From: Candidatus Eisenbacteria bacterium
Lineage (GTDB): Bacteria > Orphanbacterota > Orphanbacteria > Orphanbacterales > Orphanbacteraceae
Assembly: GCA_016867715.1 (NCBI GenBank)
Contig: VGIW01000002.1
Span: 47,056 to 111,055, forward strand
DNA length: 64,000 nucleotides
Direction: 5' to 3'
Shown: positions 32,447 to 41,388 of the stretch, one piece after another
Layout of the letters: each line of letters opens with the position of its first letter
Numbering within the stretch: position 1 is the stretch's first letter
The notes under the pieces: generated by a model
Database searches by the model: none
Seen by the model: the letters and a program-made list of their open reading frames with translations, nothing else
Told to the model about the DNA's origin: nothing
Position numbers and translations under genes: made by a program

Positions 32447-33919
32447 TTGAACGAAGGGAAGACGCCCGATCGTCGAGAGCTCGATCGTTCGCTCATCAAG
32501 GGTCTGGCGTGGACCGGCGCGGCGAAGTGGGGGACCCAGATCGTCGCCTGGGGGGCGACCCTCGTCGTCGCGCGGCTTCTTCTCCCGGAGCACTACGGCC
32601 TCGTCGGGATGGCGACGGTCTATCTCGGCCTCGTCACGCTCTTCAACGAGTTCGGGTTCGGCACGGCGATCGTCTCGCTCCGCGATCTCTCCGAACGGCA
32701 AATCGCGCAGCTCAACACCGTTTCCGTGCTCTTCGGCGCGGCGAGTTTTCTCCTCTCGCTCGCCGCGGCCCGGCCTCTCGCGGCGTTTTTCGACGCCGCG
32801 GAGCTCACGGCGGTCGTGATCGCGATGAGCAGCGCGTTCGTCGTGGCCGCGTTCCGCACGGTTCCGCAGGCGGTCCTCCAGAGAGAGCTTCGCTTCGGGA
32901 CGCTCGCGGTGATCGAGGGCGTGCAGTCGATCCTCCGCGCGCTCTTCATGATCCTCTTCGCGGCGGCCGGTTTCGGCTACTGGACCCTCGTCCTCGGGAA
33001 CGTGGTCGGTGCGCTCTTTCTCACCGGCATGACCCTCTTCGTCCGCCGGCTCCGCTTCGATCTCCCGGCGTGGAGGGAGATCCGCTCGGCGATCCGCTTC
33101 AGCGGGCACATCCTCGGCGCGCGGATCGGGTGGTACATCTACTCGCACGCCGACTTCGCGATCGCGGGACGCCTTCTCGGAAAGGGTCCGCTCGGTTCCT
33201 ACTCGCTCGCGTGGAGCACGGCGGGGATGCCGGTCGAGAAAGTGACCGCGCTCATGAGCCGCGTGACGCCCGCGATCTTCTCCGCGGTTCAGTCGGAGAA
33301 GGAATCCTTGAGGCGTTATCTTTTGAACCTGACCGAAGGGCTCGCGCTCGTGACCTTCCCGGTCGCTGTGGGGCTCGCTCTCGTCGCCGACACGCTCGTG
33401 CCGTCGGTTCTCGGCGAGCAGTGGCAGGGCGCGGTCGTTCCGCTCCGGCTTCTCGCTCTCTACGCCACGTTTCGCTCGATCGTGACGCTCCTCCCGCACG
33501 TCGTGAACGTGATCGGCGAGACGCGCTTCGGGATGTGGAACGCCTACCTCGCCGCCGCGGTCCTCCCGGTCGGGTTCATCGTCGGGGCGCGTTGGGGAAC
33601 GATGGGGATCGCCTCGGCCTGGCTCATCCTCCACCCGCTCGTCACCTTTCCGCTCTACCGGCGAGTCTTCAAACGCATCGAGCTCTCCGCGGGCCGCTAT
33701 CTCCGTTCCGTCTGGCCGGCCGCAAGCGCGGTGCTCGTGATGGCCGCCGCCGTTCTCGCGGCGAAACAGCTCGCGCCGGACAGCTGGTCGGCGGGCCGGC
33801 GCCTCGCCCTCGAGGTCCCCGTCGGCGCCGTCGTCTACTCGCTCGCGCTCGTCGTCTTTCATCGGCGCCGCCTCCGCGCCGTCCGCGAAACGCTCCGCCT
33901 TCTCCGGCGGGAGACGTGA
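32447..33919 (+). CDS. Wzx-type polysaccharide flippase (MATE-like MVF superfamily)
   Basis: A 490-residue inner-membrane protein with about 12-14 hydrophobic segments. The N-terminus GLAWTGAAKWGTQIVAWGAT and LLLPEHYGLVGMATVYLGLV are typical of the O-antigen/teichuronic flippase group (polysaccharide biosynthesis protein). FNEFGFGTAIVSLRDLSERQ and the Arg-rich loops between helices also match. It would flip lipid-linked glycan repeat units to the outer face. The TTG start at 32447 has GAGGTGA upstream. The gene ends inside the REP-like repeat at 33916, and it closes the polysaccharide locus. Confidence 0.9.
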   Translation: MNEGKTPDRRELDRSLIKGLAWTGAAKWGTQIVAWGATLVVARLLLPEHYGLVGMATVYLGLVTLFNEFGFGTAIVSLRDLSERQIAQLNTVSVLFGAASFLLSLAAARPLAAFFDAAELTAVVIAMSSAFVVAAFRTVPQAVLQRELRFGTLAVIEGVQSILRALFMILFAAAGFGYWTLVLGNVVGALFLTGMTLFVRRLRFDLPAWREIRSAIRFSGHILGARIGWYIYSHADFAIAGRLLGKGPLGSYSLAWSTAGMPVEKVTALMSRVTPAIFSAVQSEKESLRRYLLNLTEGLALVTFPVAVGLALVADTLVPSVLGEQWQGAVVPLRLLALYATFRSIVTLLPHVVNVIGETRFGMWNAYLAAAVLPVGFIVGARWGTMGIASAWLILHPLVTFPLYRRVFKRIELSAGRYLRSVWPAASAVLVMAAAVLAAKQLAPDSWSAGRRLALEVPVGAVVYSLALVVFHRRRLRAVRETLRLLRRET

Positions 33920-33959
33920 GTTTCGGTGCCTGGTGAGTTTCGGTGCCTGGCACCGAAAC
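33916..33959. repeat. Tandem 17-nt repeat ending in an 11-bp palindrome (REP-like)
   Basis: GTGAGTTTCGGTGCCTG occurs twice back to back (33916-33932 and 33933-33949). The second copy runs into the inverted repeat GTTTCGGTGCC / GGCACCGAAAC (33937-33947 and 33949-33959). It overlaps the flippase stop codon. The shared core GGTGCCTG links it to the element at 5371-5408. No transposase is nearby. Confidence 0.6.
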
Positions 33960-34008
33960 CCCTGCCGATCTTCTAGGAGGCGGGCGCGCGTCTCCTGTGC
34001 CTGCCCGG

Positions 34009-34038
34009 TTGACGGCGACCCCGCCGAACCGCTACAGT
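34009..34038 (+). promoter_or_regulatory. Promoter of the Sat/APS-kinase/AP-superfamily operon
   Basis: TTGACG (34009-34014), an 18-nt spacer and TACAGT (34033-34038). It lies about 60 nt upstream of the first small gene, and the genes that follow run on the same strand to 42207. A short stem (CGATC / GATCG, about 34056-34074) lies in the leader. Confidence 0.5.
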
Positions 34039-34098
34039 AGGCTCTTCTTGGGGTGCGATCGGTTATCTGATCGGAGCCTCAATAGGGAGCACGAGAGC

Positions 34099-34320
34099 GT
34101 GAGAGAGAGTCGCGTCACGATCAAGATCCCCCGTCCGCTCTACCGAAGAATCGGACAAGTGATTGAGGGGTCTGGGTTTAGCTCGCCGACCGACTTTGTC
34201 GTCTTCGTTCTTCGGGATCTGGTCGGGGAGCGGGGTCCGGCGGAGACCCCGGACGAGTTCACACAAGAGGAGCTCCGCAGCATCCGCCGGAAGCTCCGCA
34301 ACCTGGGCTATCTCGAATAG
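34099..34320 (+). CDS. Small ribbon-helix-helix-like protein with LGYL tail (first copy)
   Basis: A 73-residue protein from GTG 34099. It opens with a short beta-strand (RVTIKIPRPLYRRIGQVI), then a helix and SPTDFVVFVLRDLV, the strand-helix-helix order of Arc/MetJ/CopG ribbon-helix-helix proteins. The C-terminal tail EELRSIRRKLRNLGYLE is highly charged and ends in LGYLE. A similar small gene closes the operon at 41180, and APS kinase carries the same tail. It could be a DNA-binding regulator or a protein-interaction adaptor. It is the first gene after a good promoter and lies 28 bp before sat. The longer frame upstream runs through the repeat and is rejected. Confidence 0.6.
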   Translation: MRESRVTIKIPRPLYRRIGQVIEGSGFSSPTDFVVFVLRDLVGERGPAETPDEFTQEELRSIRRKLRNLGYLE

Positions 34321-34348
34321 TCCCCCGGAAACTTCGAGGGAACGAAGC

Positions 34349-35518
34349 ATGATTCGCGCACATGGAGGCAAGCTGGTCCACCGGGTCGCGGAGGAGAAGG
34401 AGCGGGAAAGCCTGGTCCGTCTCGTCGATTCGCTTCCGCGCCTTCCCCTGAACGAGCGGGAGACCGCCGACATCGAGATGATCGCGATCGGGGCGATGAG
34501 CCCTCTCGAGGGGTTCATGAACCGCGAGGACTACGTCAGTGTTTTAGATCTCAAGCGTCTCGCCAAGGGCCTCCCGTGGACGATCCCGGTCGTTCTCTCG
34601 GCGAAGGAGGGGCACGGCGACGAGTTCCGCGAGGGGGAGAAGATCGCCCTCGTCGGGCCGGAAGGAGAGGTGCTCGGCGTTCTCGATCTGGAAGAGAAGT
34701 TCGCCGTCGACAAGGAGCAGGAAGCGGAGAAGGTTCTCCTCACGACCGACGAGTCGCATCCGGGCGTCCAATACCTGAAGAGCATCGGCGATGTCTATCT
34801 CGGCGGGCCGATCACCCTCATCCAGAGGCCGAAGCACCGGCGCTTCGAGGACTTCCGCCTCGATCCGCGCGAGACCCGCGTCCTCTTCAAGGCGAAAGGA
34901 TGGGAGACGATCGTCGCGTTCCAGACCAGGAACCCGATCCACCGCGCGCACGAGTATCTTCAGAAGTGCGCGCTCGAGGTGGTCGACGGGCTCCTCGTGC
35001 ACCCGCTCGTCGGGCAGACGCGCGGCGAGGACATCCCGGCCGACGTGCGGATGGAGTGCTACCGCGCGCTCTTCGAGAACTACTATCCGCGCACCCGGAC
35101 CGCGCTCTCGATCTTCCCGGCGGCGATGCGCTACGCGGGACCCCGCGAGGCGATCTTCCACGCGCTCGTCCGCAAGAACTACGGCTGCTCGCACATGATC
35201 GTCGGGCGCGACCACGCGGGGGTCGGGAACTTCTACGGCCCCTTCGACGCCCACTACATTTTCGGAGAGTTCGATCGCTACGAGATCGACATTACGCCGA
35301 TGTTCTTCGATAATAGCTTCTTCTGCCGCACGTGCGGCAACATGGCTTCCTCCAAGACGTGCCCTCACGGGAGCGCCGATCACGTCGCCCTCTCCGGCAC
35401 GAAAGTCCGCGAGATGTTGGCGCGCGGGGAGATGCCGCCGCCGGAGTTCACGCGGCCGGAGGTCGCGGAGATCCTGATGGAGTACTACCGCAAGCGAAAC
35501 AAGGAGCAGAACGGATGA
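34349..35518 (+). CDS. sat: ATP sulfurylase (sulfate adenylyltransferase)
   Basis: A 389-residue enzyme that makes adenosine 5'-phosphosulfate from ATP and sulfate. It has the ATP-binding FQTRNPIHRAHEYLQK (about residue 195, with the QxRN and HxxH signatures) and VGRDHAGVG near residue 290. A Cys4-type zinc site is suggested by CRTCGNMASSKTCPHG in the C-terminal third, as in the homo-oligomeric archaeal/bacterial type. Length is normal. ATG 34349 follows GAGGGAACGAAG. The stop overlaps the next gene (ATGA). APS kinase follows two genes later, so PAPS synthesis is encoded here. No APS/PAPS reductase or classical sulfotransferase is visible. Confidence 0.95.
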   Translation: MIRAHGGKLVHRVAEEKERESLVRLVDSLPRLPLNERETADIEMIAIGAMSPLEGFMNREDYVSVLDLKRLAKGLPWTIPVVLSAKEGHGDEFREGEKIALVGPEGEVLGVLDLEEKFAVDKEQEAEKVLLTTDESHPGVQYLKSIGDVYLGGPITLIQRPKHRRFEDFRLDPRETRVLFKAKGWETIVAFQTRNPIHRAHEYLQKCALEVVDGLLVHPLVGQTRGEDIPADVRMECYRALFENYYPRTRTALSIFPAAMRYAGPREAIFHALVRKNYGCSHMIVGRDHAGVGNFYGPFDAHYIFGEFDRYEIDITPMFFDNSFFCRTCGNMASSKTCPHGSADHVALSGTKVREMLARGEMPPPEFTRPEVAEILMEYYRKRNKEQNG

Positions 35519-36894
35519 GTCGTTTCGCCCTGATCGGTCTGGACGGCGCCCCTCCGAAGTTCCTCTTCGATTCGTGGCGCGACGAGCTGCCGAACATCCG
35601 ATCGGTGATGAATGATGGGATCCACGGAATCCTGCAATCGACGATTCCGCTCGGGATGATCCCCGGTTGGACCTCGATGATGACCTCGCAGGACCCGGGA
35701 CAGCTCGGGATCTACGGGCCGCGCGGCCGGAAGGGACGCGAGTACGGCGATCCGGCGCCGGCGACCTCGGAGCAAGTGAGGGCGAAGACCGTTTGGAACG
35801 TCCTCTCGAACCATCGCTTGAACTCGCTCGTGATCGGGGTTCCCCAGACGTATCCCCCCAAGCCGCTCAAGGGGGTTCTCGCGGCGGGGCCGTACACGCC
35901 GGGGAAGGACGCGCACTGGACCCACCCGCGCGAGATCGCCCGCGAGATCGAGGAGAGCGCGGGGGGAGAGTACGTGCTCGGCATCCCGGACTTCCGTTCC
36001 CTCGAGGAGGACTGGCTCTTCGATCAGATCGAGGAGATGACGCGGAAGCGCTTCGCCGTCTTCCGCCGTTTCGCGGCGAAGAAGGAGTTCGATCTCATGG
36101 TGCTCGCGGAGTCCGGTCCGGATCTCATCCACCGCTCGTTCTGGCGGTACATGGACCCCGAGCACCGGCTCCACCAAGCGGACCACAAGCATGCCGACTC
36201 GATCCGGAAGTACTACCGTTTCCTCGACGAGGAGCTCGGCCGCCTTCTCGACTCCCTTCCGTCCGACACCTCCACGATGATCGTTTCGGAACACGGAGCC
36301 GCGCGCTCGGACGGCGCGATCTGCATCAATGAATGGTTGATGAATGAAAAGCTTCTCGCGCTCAAGGAGAAGCCGGAGGAGCCGGCGGCGCCGGCCGCGG
36401 ACCATATCGATTGGGGGAAGACGCGCGCGTGGGCGGAAGGGGGGCACCTCGCACGGATCTACCTGAACGTGAAGGGGAGGGAGCCCAAGGGAGCCGTCCC
36501 CGAGGCGGACTACGAATCGTACCGCGAGGAGCTCAAGGCCAGAATCGCCGCGATTCCGGACGACAAGGGGGATGCGCTGAAGACCGAGGTCCTGAAACCG
36601 GAGGAGATCTACCGGACGGTGAGCGGGATCGCGCCGGATCTTCTCGTCCTCTTCGGCGATCTTCGCTGGCGGGCGTCCGGGCTCGTCGGAACCGGATCGG
36701 TTTCTCTCCTCGACAAGGAGGCGGGCCTCGACGACGCGAATCACAACCGAAACGGGATCCTCATCTGGGACCACCCGGCGAAAGTCCGGCCGAAGGCGAA
36801 GGATCCGTATTCGATTTTCGACATCGCTCCCACGATCGTGCGCTTTTTCGGCCTCGATGTCCCCGCGCACTGGATCGGCGAGCCCCTGTTCTGA
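35515..36894 (+). CDS. Alkaline phosphatase superfamily (type I phosphodiesterase) enzyme 1
   Basis: A 459-residue AP-superfamily metalloenzyme without signal peptide, so probably cytoplasmic. The N-terminal metal-binding ALIGLDGAPPKFLFDSW, the nucleophile region IPGWTSMMTSQDPGQLGIYG (by alignment to nucleotide pyrophosphatases the Ser after W-T), the second site SGPDLIHRSFWRYMDP and VSEHGAARSDGAICINEWL with the metal Asp/Glu-His are visible. It resembles the nucleotide pyrophosphatase/phosphodiesterase branch. It overlaps sat by 4 nt and precedes cysC, suggesting a substrate in the APS/PAPS system or a glycan. The reaction is not known. Confidence 0.85.
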   Translation: MSRFALIGLDGAPPKFLFDSWRDELPNIRSVMNDGIHGILQSTIPLGMIPGWTSMMTSQDPGQLGIYGPRGRKGREYGDPAPATSEQVRAKTVWNVLSNHRLNSLVIGVPQTYPPKPLKGVLAAGPYTPGKDAHWTHPREIAREIEESAGGEYVLGIPDFRSLEEDWLFDQIEEMTRKRFAVFRRFAAKKEFDLMVLAESGPDLIHRSFWRYMDPEHRLHQADHKHADSIRKYYRFLDEELGRLLDSLPSDTSTMIVSEHGAARSDGAICINEWLMNEKLLALKEKPEEPAAPAADHIDWGKTRAWAEGGHLARIYLNVKGREPKGAVPEADYESYREELKARIAAIPDDKGDALKTEVLKPEEIYRTVSGIAPDLLVLFGDLRWRASGLVGTGSVSLLDKEAGLDDANHNRNGILIWDHPAKVRPKAKDPYSIFDIAPTIVRFFGLDVPAHWIGEPLF

Positions 36895-36954
36895 CGAGCG
36901 CCGAATCGGCGCGCGCGGGGGGCGAGGGGAGTCGGGGAAGGAAGGGAAGCGTTC

Positions 36955-37563
36955 ATGGAGATGAAGGGTTTCACGATCTGGTTCACGGGTCTCTCCGGTT
37001 CGGGGAAGACGACGCTCGCGCGCGTCGTGGAAGAGATTCTTCGCGAGCGCGGGATGAAGGTCGAGGTGCTGGACGGAGACGTCGTCCGCACGAACCTGTC
37101 CAAGGGTCTCGGGTTCTCGAAAGAGGACCGGGACACGAACATCAAGCGGATCGGGTTCGTCTGCCATCTCCTTTCGCGGAACGGGGTCGTCGCGATCGCC
37201 TCGGCGATCAGCCCGTACCGGGACGTGCGCGATTCGAACCGCCGCCTCATCGGGAGGTTCGTCGAGGTGTACGTGAAGTGCCCGCTCGACGTCCTCGTGA
37301 AGCGGGACGTGAAGGGGATGTACGCGAAGGCGCTCGCCGGGGAGATCAAGGGCTTCACCGGCGTGGACGATCCGTACGAGGAGCCGCTCAATCCCGAGGT
37401 CCTGGTCGAGACCGACAAGGAATCGGAAGAGGCGTGCGTGCAGAAGATCATCCGCACGCTCGAGCTCATGGGATACATTCCGGGCGCGGACGCGTCGGGC
37501 GAGACGAGCGAGGAAGAGGAAGAGAAGATTCGGCGGCGTCTTCGCGATCTCGGTTATATCTAA
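36955..37563 (+). CDS. cysC: Adenylylsulfate (APS) kinase with an extra C-terminal LGYI tail
   Basis: A 202-residue kinase that turns APS into PAPS. Walker [16 protein letters not shown] (residues 10-24), the APS loop [20 protein letters not shown], then [20 protein letters not shown] and the substrate segment [11 protein letters not shown] are all present. [20 protein letters not shown] near residue 125 completes the lid. Normal CysC proteins end about residue 180. This one continues with [17 protein letters not shown], which matches the tails of the two small operon proteins. It lies 60 bp after AP enzyme 1 and 15 bp before AP enzyme 2. Confidence 0.94.
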   Translation: MEMKGFTIWFTGLSGSGKTTLARVVEEILRERGMKVEVLDGDVVRTNLSKGLGFSKEDRDTNIKRIGFVCHLLSRNGVVAIASAISPYRDVRDSNRRLIGRFVEVYVKCPLDVLVKRDVKGMYAKALAGEIKGFTGVDDPYEEPLNPEVLVETDKESEEACVQKIIRTLELMGYIPGADASGETSEEEEEKIRRRLRDLGYI

Positions 37564-37578
37564 AACAATCATGCCTCG

Positions 37579-38967
37579 ATGGAGGCGATGGGAAGGTTCC
37601 GGCGAGACCTTCGCCGGGCCGGACGGGGGAAGAGGAGAGAGCACGGGTTGGCCGCGTTCTGGAAGAAGCGATCGAGCGGCCCGAAGGTGTGCGTCTTCGG
37701 CGTGGACGGGATGCCGCACGCGCTCCTTCGCCGCCTGATGGACCAGGGGGTGATGCCGCGGGCGCGCGCGATCTTCGGGAGCGCTCTCCGGCGGATGCGG
37801 GTGACGCTCCCCGAGGTCTCGTCGGTGAGCTGGTCGAGCTTCATGACCGGCTCGAACCCCGGGACGCACGGGATCTACGGCTTCACCGATTTCGACAAGG
37901 GATCGTACCGGATCCGCTTCCCCTCGTTCGCCTCGCTCCGGGCGCCGACGCTCTGGGACCGCCTCGGCAGGCGCGGGAAGCGCTCGATCGTCCTCAACCA
38001 GCCGTCGACCTACCCGGCGCGCGAGATCCCGGGAGTCCTCGTCTCCGGGTTCGTCGCGATCGATCTCAAGAAGGCGGTCTGGCCGCCGGATCTCGCGCGG
38101 AAGCTCGAGGAGATGAACTACCGGATCGATCTCGACACCCAGAAGGCGGGGAAGCACTCCGATTACCTCTTCCGGGAGCTCCAGGCGATCCTCCGTGGAC
38201 GGGAAGAAGCTCTCGATTATCTTTGGGAGAGGGAGAAATGGGACCTCTTCGAGATCGTGGTGACCGGAACCGACCGCCTGCAGCACTTCCAGTTCGACGC
38301 GATCGAGGATCCGTCCCATCCGAACCATGTGCACTGTCTCGACTACTACGAGAAGGTGGACGCCCTGCTCGGGCGCGTGTTCGATCGGTTTGTCCGGGAG
38401 ACGGGAGATGATTCGGGGCGCGGCTTCTTCGCCCTCTCGGACCACGGCTTCACCAGGATCCGACAGGAGTTTTACGTGAACGCGTGGCTCGTCGAAGAGG
38501 GCCTTCTCTCATTCCGGACCGGGGAGCCGAAGTCGTTCGAGGACGCGGAGCCTTCCTCGAAGGCGTTCGGCCTCGATCCGACGAGGATTTATTTACATCG
38601 CAAGGATCGCTTCCCGAACGGGTGCGTGGAGCCGGACGAGGTTCCGGAGCTTTGCGCGCGGATCGCGGAGAAGATCCTTCCCCTCCGCTTCGCCGGCGAG
38701 CCGGTCTTCCGGGGGGCGTTCCGGGCGGAGGAGATCTACTCGGGACCCGAGACCGCCTCGGCGCCCGATCTCGTCCTCCTCGCGAACGACGGTTTCGACG
38801 TCAAGGGATGGATGCGGACCGGACCGGTGTTCGGCCGGTCCCACTTCACGGGGATGCACAACTGGGACGACGCGTTCTTCTGGAACGGAGGCCCGATGCC
38901 GGAGGACTTCGACATCACGGCGATCGCCTCGGCGATCGAGAGCCGCCTCGCGGGCCAAGAGGAGTAG
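37579..38967 (+). CDS. Alkaline phosphatase superfamily (type I phosphodiesterase) enzyme 2
   Basis: A 462-residue AP-superfamily enzyme. It shows VCVFGVDGMPHALLRRLMD with the first metal Asp, the nucleophile region VSSVSWSSFMTGSNPGTHGI, VVTGTDRLQHFQFDA (second metal Asp and His) and FALSDHGFTRIRQEFYVNAW. A late HFTGMHNWDDAFFW supplies another His. No signal peptide is seen, though the N-terminus is Arg-rich. ATG 37579 has no good Shine-Dalgarno. TTG 37648, with GAGGAGA upstream, would remove 23 basic residues and is a serious alternative because TTG starts are used nearby. It lies between cysC and AP enzyme 3. Confidence 0.82.
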   Translation: MEAMGRFRRDLRRAGRGKRREHGLAAFWKKRSSGPKVCVFGVDGMPHALLRRLMDQGVMPRARAIFGSALRRMRVTLPEVSSVSWSSFMTGSNPGTHGIYGFTDFDKGSYRIRFPSFASLRAPTLWDRLGRRGKRSIVLNQPSTYPAREIPGVLVSGFVAIDLKKAVWPPDLARKLEEMNYRIDLDTQKAGKHSDYLFRELQAILRGREEALDYLWEREKWDLFEIVVTGTDRLQHFQFDAIEDPSHPNHVHCLDYYEKVDALLGRVFDRFVRETGDDSGRGFFALSDHGFTRIRQEFYVNAWLVEEGLLSFRTGEPKSFEDAEPSSKAFGLDPTRIYLHRKDRFPNGCVEPDEVPELCARIAEKILPLRFAGEPVFRGAFRAEEIYSGPETASAPDLVLLANDGFDVKGWMRTGPVFGRSHFTGMHNWDDAFFWNGGPMPEDFDITAIASAIESRLAGQEE

Positions 38968-38971
38968 AGCG

Positions 38972-41122
38972 ATGCGCCGATCGGTCGGTCGCTTCGCGTT
39001 TCTTCTTCCGGCCGCGCTCGTTCTTCTGGCGGCCTCTCCCGCGGAAGCCTACATCGGGCCGGGCGCCGGCTTCGCGTTCCTTTCCTCGTTCTTCGTCCTC
39101 TTCGTGACGTTCCTTCTCGCGATCGCCACGATTCTGATTTGGCCGATCCGTCTTCTCATCCGTCTCGCGCGCAGGAAGGGGAAGCTCGCGAAGACCGACG
39201 TGGATCGGGTGATCATCGTCGGGTACGACGGTCTCGATCCGAAGCTCGCCAGGAGGTGGATGGACGAGGGGAAGCTCCCCAACTTCAAGCGCCTCGCGGA
39301 GAAGGGGGAGTTCCGGCCGCTCGACTCGTCGTGGCCTTCGATGTCGCCGGTCGCGTGGTCGAGCTTCGCGACGAGCAGTGACGCGTCCCGTCACAGCCAG
39401 TACGACTTCCTCTCCCGCGATCCGAAGACGTACATCCCCGATCTCGCGTCGGTGAAGATCGTGAACCCGACGCGGCGCATCAAGCTCGGCAAGTATCGAA
39501 TCCCGCTCGGCAAGCCGGTCGTTCGCCTCCTGCAGCGATCGATCCCCTTCTGGAAGATCCTCGGCGAGCACGGAATCTTCTCGCAGATCATTCGCGTGCC
39601 GATCACCTTCCCGCCGCAGAAGTTCAACGGCGCGGTCCTCTCGGCGATGTGCGTTCCGGATCTCGCCGGCACGCAGGGGACGTTCACCTTCTTCACGACC
39701 GACACCGAGGGGGCCAAGGCGGCGACCGGAGGCGTGCGGAAGCCGGTTGCGAGGAACGGGAACATCGTTGAGGCGTTTGTTCCCGGTCCGGCGAACAGCA
39801 TGACGGAGGGACAGGAGGAGCTTCGCGTCCCCGTTCGGATCGTGATCGACGAGGCGAACGAGAGCGCGACCCTCCATCTGCCGGACGAGACCTTCCGGCT
39901 CCGCCTTCGCGAGTTCTCTCCGTGGAAGCGCGTGACGTTCAAGCCCGGGCTCGGCGTGCGCGTGAACGGGATCGTCCGCTTCTGTGTCCTTTCGATCCGC
40001 CCGCACTTCGAGCTCTATCTCACGCCGACCCAGATCGATCCGGACAAGCCGGCGATGCCGATCTCGGAGCCGCTCTTCTACTCGGTCTACCTCGCGAAGC
40101 TCCTCGGGCCGTACTCGACGCTCGGGCTCGCCGAGGACACGTGGGCGCTGAACGAGAGGGTTCTCGACGAGGAGCTCTTCCTCGAGCAGGTCTGGCTGAA
40201 CCACGAGGAGCGCGAGAGGATGTTCTTCAACGCGGTCGATCAGACGAAGCGCGGCCTCGTGGCGTGCGTCTTCGACTGCACCGACCGGATCCAGCACATG
40301 TTCTGGCGCTATTTCGACGAGAACCATCCGGCGAACCGCGGCAAGGACACCGTCCGTTTCAAACACGCGATCGAGAACCTCTACGTGCGCGCGGACGAGC
40401 TGCTCGGCCGAATCATGAAGACGTGCGACGACCCGCGGACCGTGCTCATGGTCATGTCGGACCACGGGTTCACCGAGTTCTCGCGCGGGATCAACCTGAA
40501 CTCGTGGCTCGCCCTGAACGGCTACATGGCGATGAAGAACGGCGACAAGACGTGCAAGGATTGGTTCCAGGGGGTGGATTGGTCGAAGACGCGCGCGTAC
40601 AGCTTCGGCCTCACGGGGATCTACATCAATAAGTCGGGGCGCGAGGGGCAGGGGATCGTCGATCCGAAGGAAGCGCTCGCGCTGAAGCGCGAGATCGCGG
40701 CGAAGCTCTCGGGTTTGCGCGACGAGGAGCGCGGGAAGACGGCGGTGAACGACGCGATCGTCGCCGAGGATCTCTACACCGGTCCGTATCTCGACGCGAG
40801 CCCCGACATCCTCCCCGCGTTCAACACCGGCTATCGGATCTCCTGGGAATCGGCGGTCGGCAAAGCGGACGGCAAGGTTTTCACCGACAACACGAAGAGC
40901 TGGAGCGGCGATCACTGCGTCGATCCGAGGCTCGTGCCGGGGGTTCTCTTCTGCAACCGCCGCCTCGCGCGCAAGAACCCCGCGATCGTCGACATCGGAG
41001 CGAGCGTCCTCGATCTCTTCGGGATCGAGCGGCCTCGCCACATGACCGGGAGGTCGTTTTTCCGCGCCGCCCCCGAGGAGGATTCCGCGGGCTCCGTTCC
41101 GCGGGGCGCGGCGAACGGATAG
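38972..41122 (+). CDS. Membrane-anchored alkaline phosphatase superfamily enzyme 3
   Basis: A 716-residue enzyme. It has an N-terminal signal peptide ending near PAEAYIGPGAG and a membrane helix (about residues 33-55), then the AP domain: IIVGYDGLDPKLARRWMDEG, nucleophile region MSPVAWSSFATSSDASRHSQ, CTDRIQHMFWRYFDENHPAN and MSDHGFTEFSRGINLNSWL. An inserted beta-rich domain (about residues 265-335) interrupts it. The final metal His is probably in TKSWSGDHCVDPRLVPG. The large extracytoplasmic domain would act on envelope or exported substrates. It starts 4 nt after enzyme 2, with GAGGAG upstream, and is followed by the second small gene. Confidence 0.85.
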   Translation: MRRSVGRFAFLLPAALVLLAASPAEAYIGPGAGFAFLSSFFVLFVTFLLAIATILIWPIRLLIRLARRKGKLAKTDVDRVIIVGYDGLDPKLARRWMDEGKLPNFKRLAEKGEFRPLDSSWPSMSPVAWSSFATSSDASRHSQYDFLSRDPKTYIPDLASVKIVNPTRRIKLGKYRIPLGKPVVRLLQRSIPFWKILGEHGIFSQIIRVPITFPPQKFNGAVLSAMCVPDLAGTQGTFTFFTTDTEGAKAATGGVRKPVARNGNIVEAFVPGPANSMTEGQEELRVPVRIVIDEANESATLHLPDETFRLRLREFSPWKRVTFKPGLGVRVNGIVRFCVLSIRPHFELYLTPTQIDPDKPAMPISEPLFYSVYLAKLLGPYSTLGLAEDTWALNERVLDEELFLEQVWLNHEERERMFFNAVDQTKRGLVACVFDCTDRIQHMFWRYFDENHPANRGKDTVRFKHAIENLYVRADELLGRIMKTCDDPRTVLMVMSDHGFTEFSRGINLNSWLALNGYMAMKNGDKTCKDWFQGVDWSKTRAYSFGLTGIYINKSGREGQGIVDPKEALALKREIAAKLSGLRDEERGKTAVNDAIVAEDLYTGPYLDASPDILPAFNTGYRISWESAVGKADGKVFTDNTKSWSGDHCVDPRLVPGVLFCNRRLARKNPAIVDIGASVLDLFGIERPRHMTGRSFFRAAPEEDSAGSVPRGAANG

Positions 41123-41179
41123 AATGGACTCGGGCGAAAGCGGAGAGGGCTCCGCCGCGCCGGAAGCGGGAGGGAAGAG

Positions 41180-41371
41180 ATGTTCGGACCGAAGGTCAAG
41201 ATCAGCAAGGACCTGATGGAGAAGATCAAGAAGTACTCGGCGCTCGCCGGCTACTCCTCGCCGGACGAGTTCGTCCTGCACGCGCTCGAGAAGGAGATCG
41301 CGAAGCTCGAGGAGGCCGGATCGGACGAGGAGATCAAGAAGAAACTCCAGGGGCTCGGCTATATCTCATAA
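41180..41371 (+). CDS. Small ribbon-helix-helix-like protein with LGYI tail (second copy)
   Basis: A 63-residue protein from ATG 41180 with GGGAGGGAAGAG immediately upstream. Order is a short strand (PKVKISKDLMEKIKKYSALA), a second helix (SSPDEFVLHALEKEIAKLEE) and a charged tail EEIKKKLQGLGYIS. It parallels the first small protein: same strand-helix-helix layout, the same SP-(D/T)-(E/D)-F start of helix two and the same tail. If it is a true ribbon-helix-helix DNA binder it would be a dimer, but the conserved tail suggests a protein contact. It sits between AP enzyme 3 and the EMC3-like gene. Confidence 0.65.
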   Translation: MFGPKVKISKDLMEKIKKYSALAGYSSPDEFVLHALEKEIAKLEEAGSDEEIKKKLQGLGYIS

Positions 41372-41388
41372 AGCTTGAGGATCGAAGC

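Noticed and set aside
37224..37236. tRNA-like GATTCGAACC stretch
   Set aside because: It lies inside the APS kinase coding sequence (RDSNRRL) and no cloverleaf surrounds it.
35485..38445. 986-codon minus-strand open frame antisense to AP enzymes and cysC
   Set aside because: It is rich in Arg, Glu, Val and Asp, without family motifs. The plus strand carries complete recognisable enzymes. Long antisense frames are expected at this GC content.
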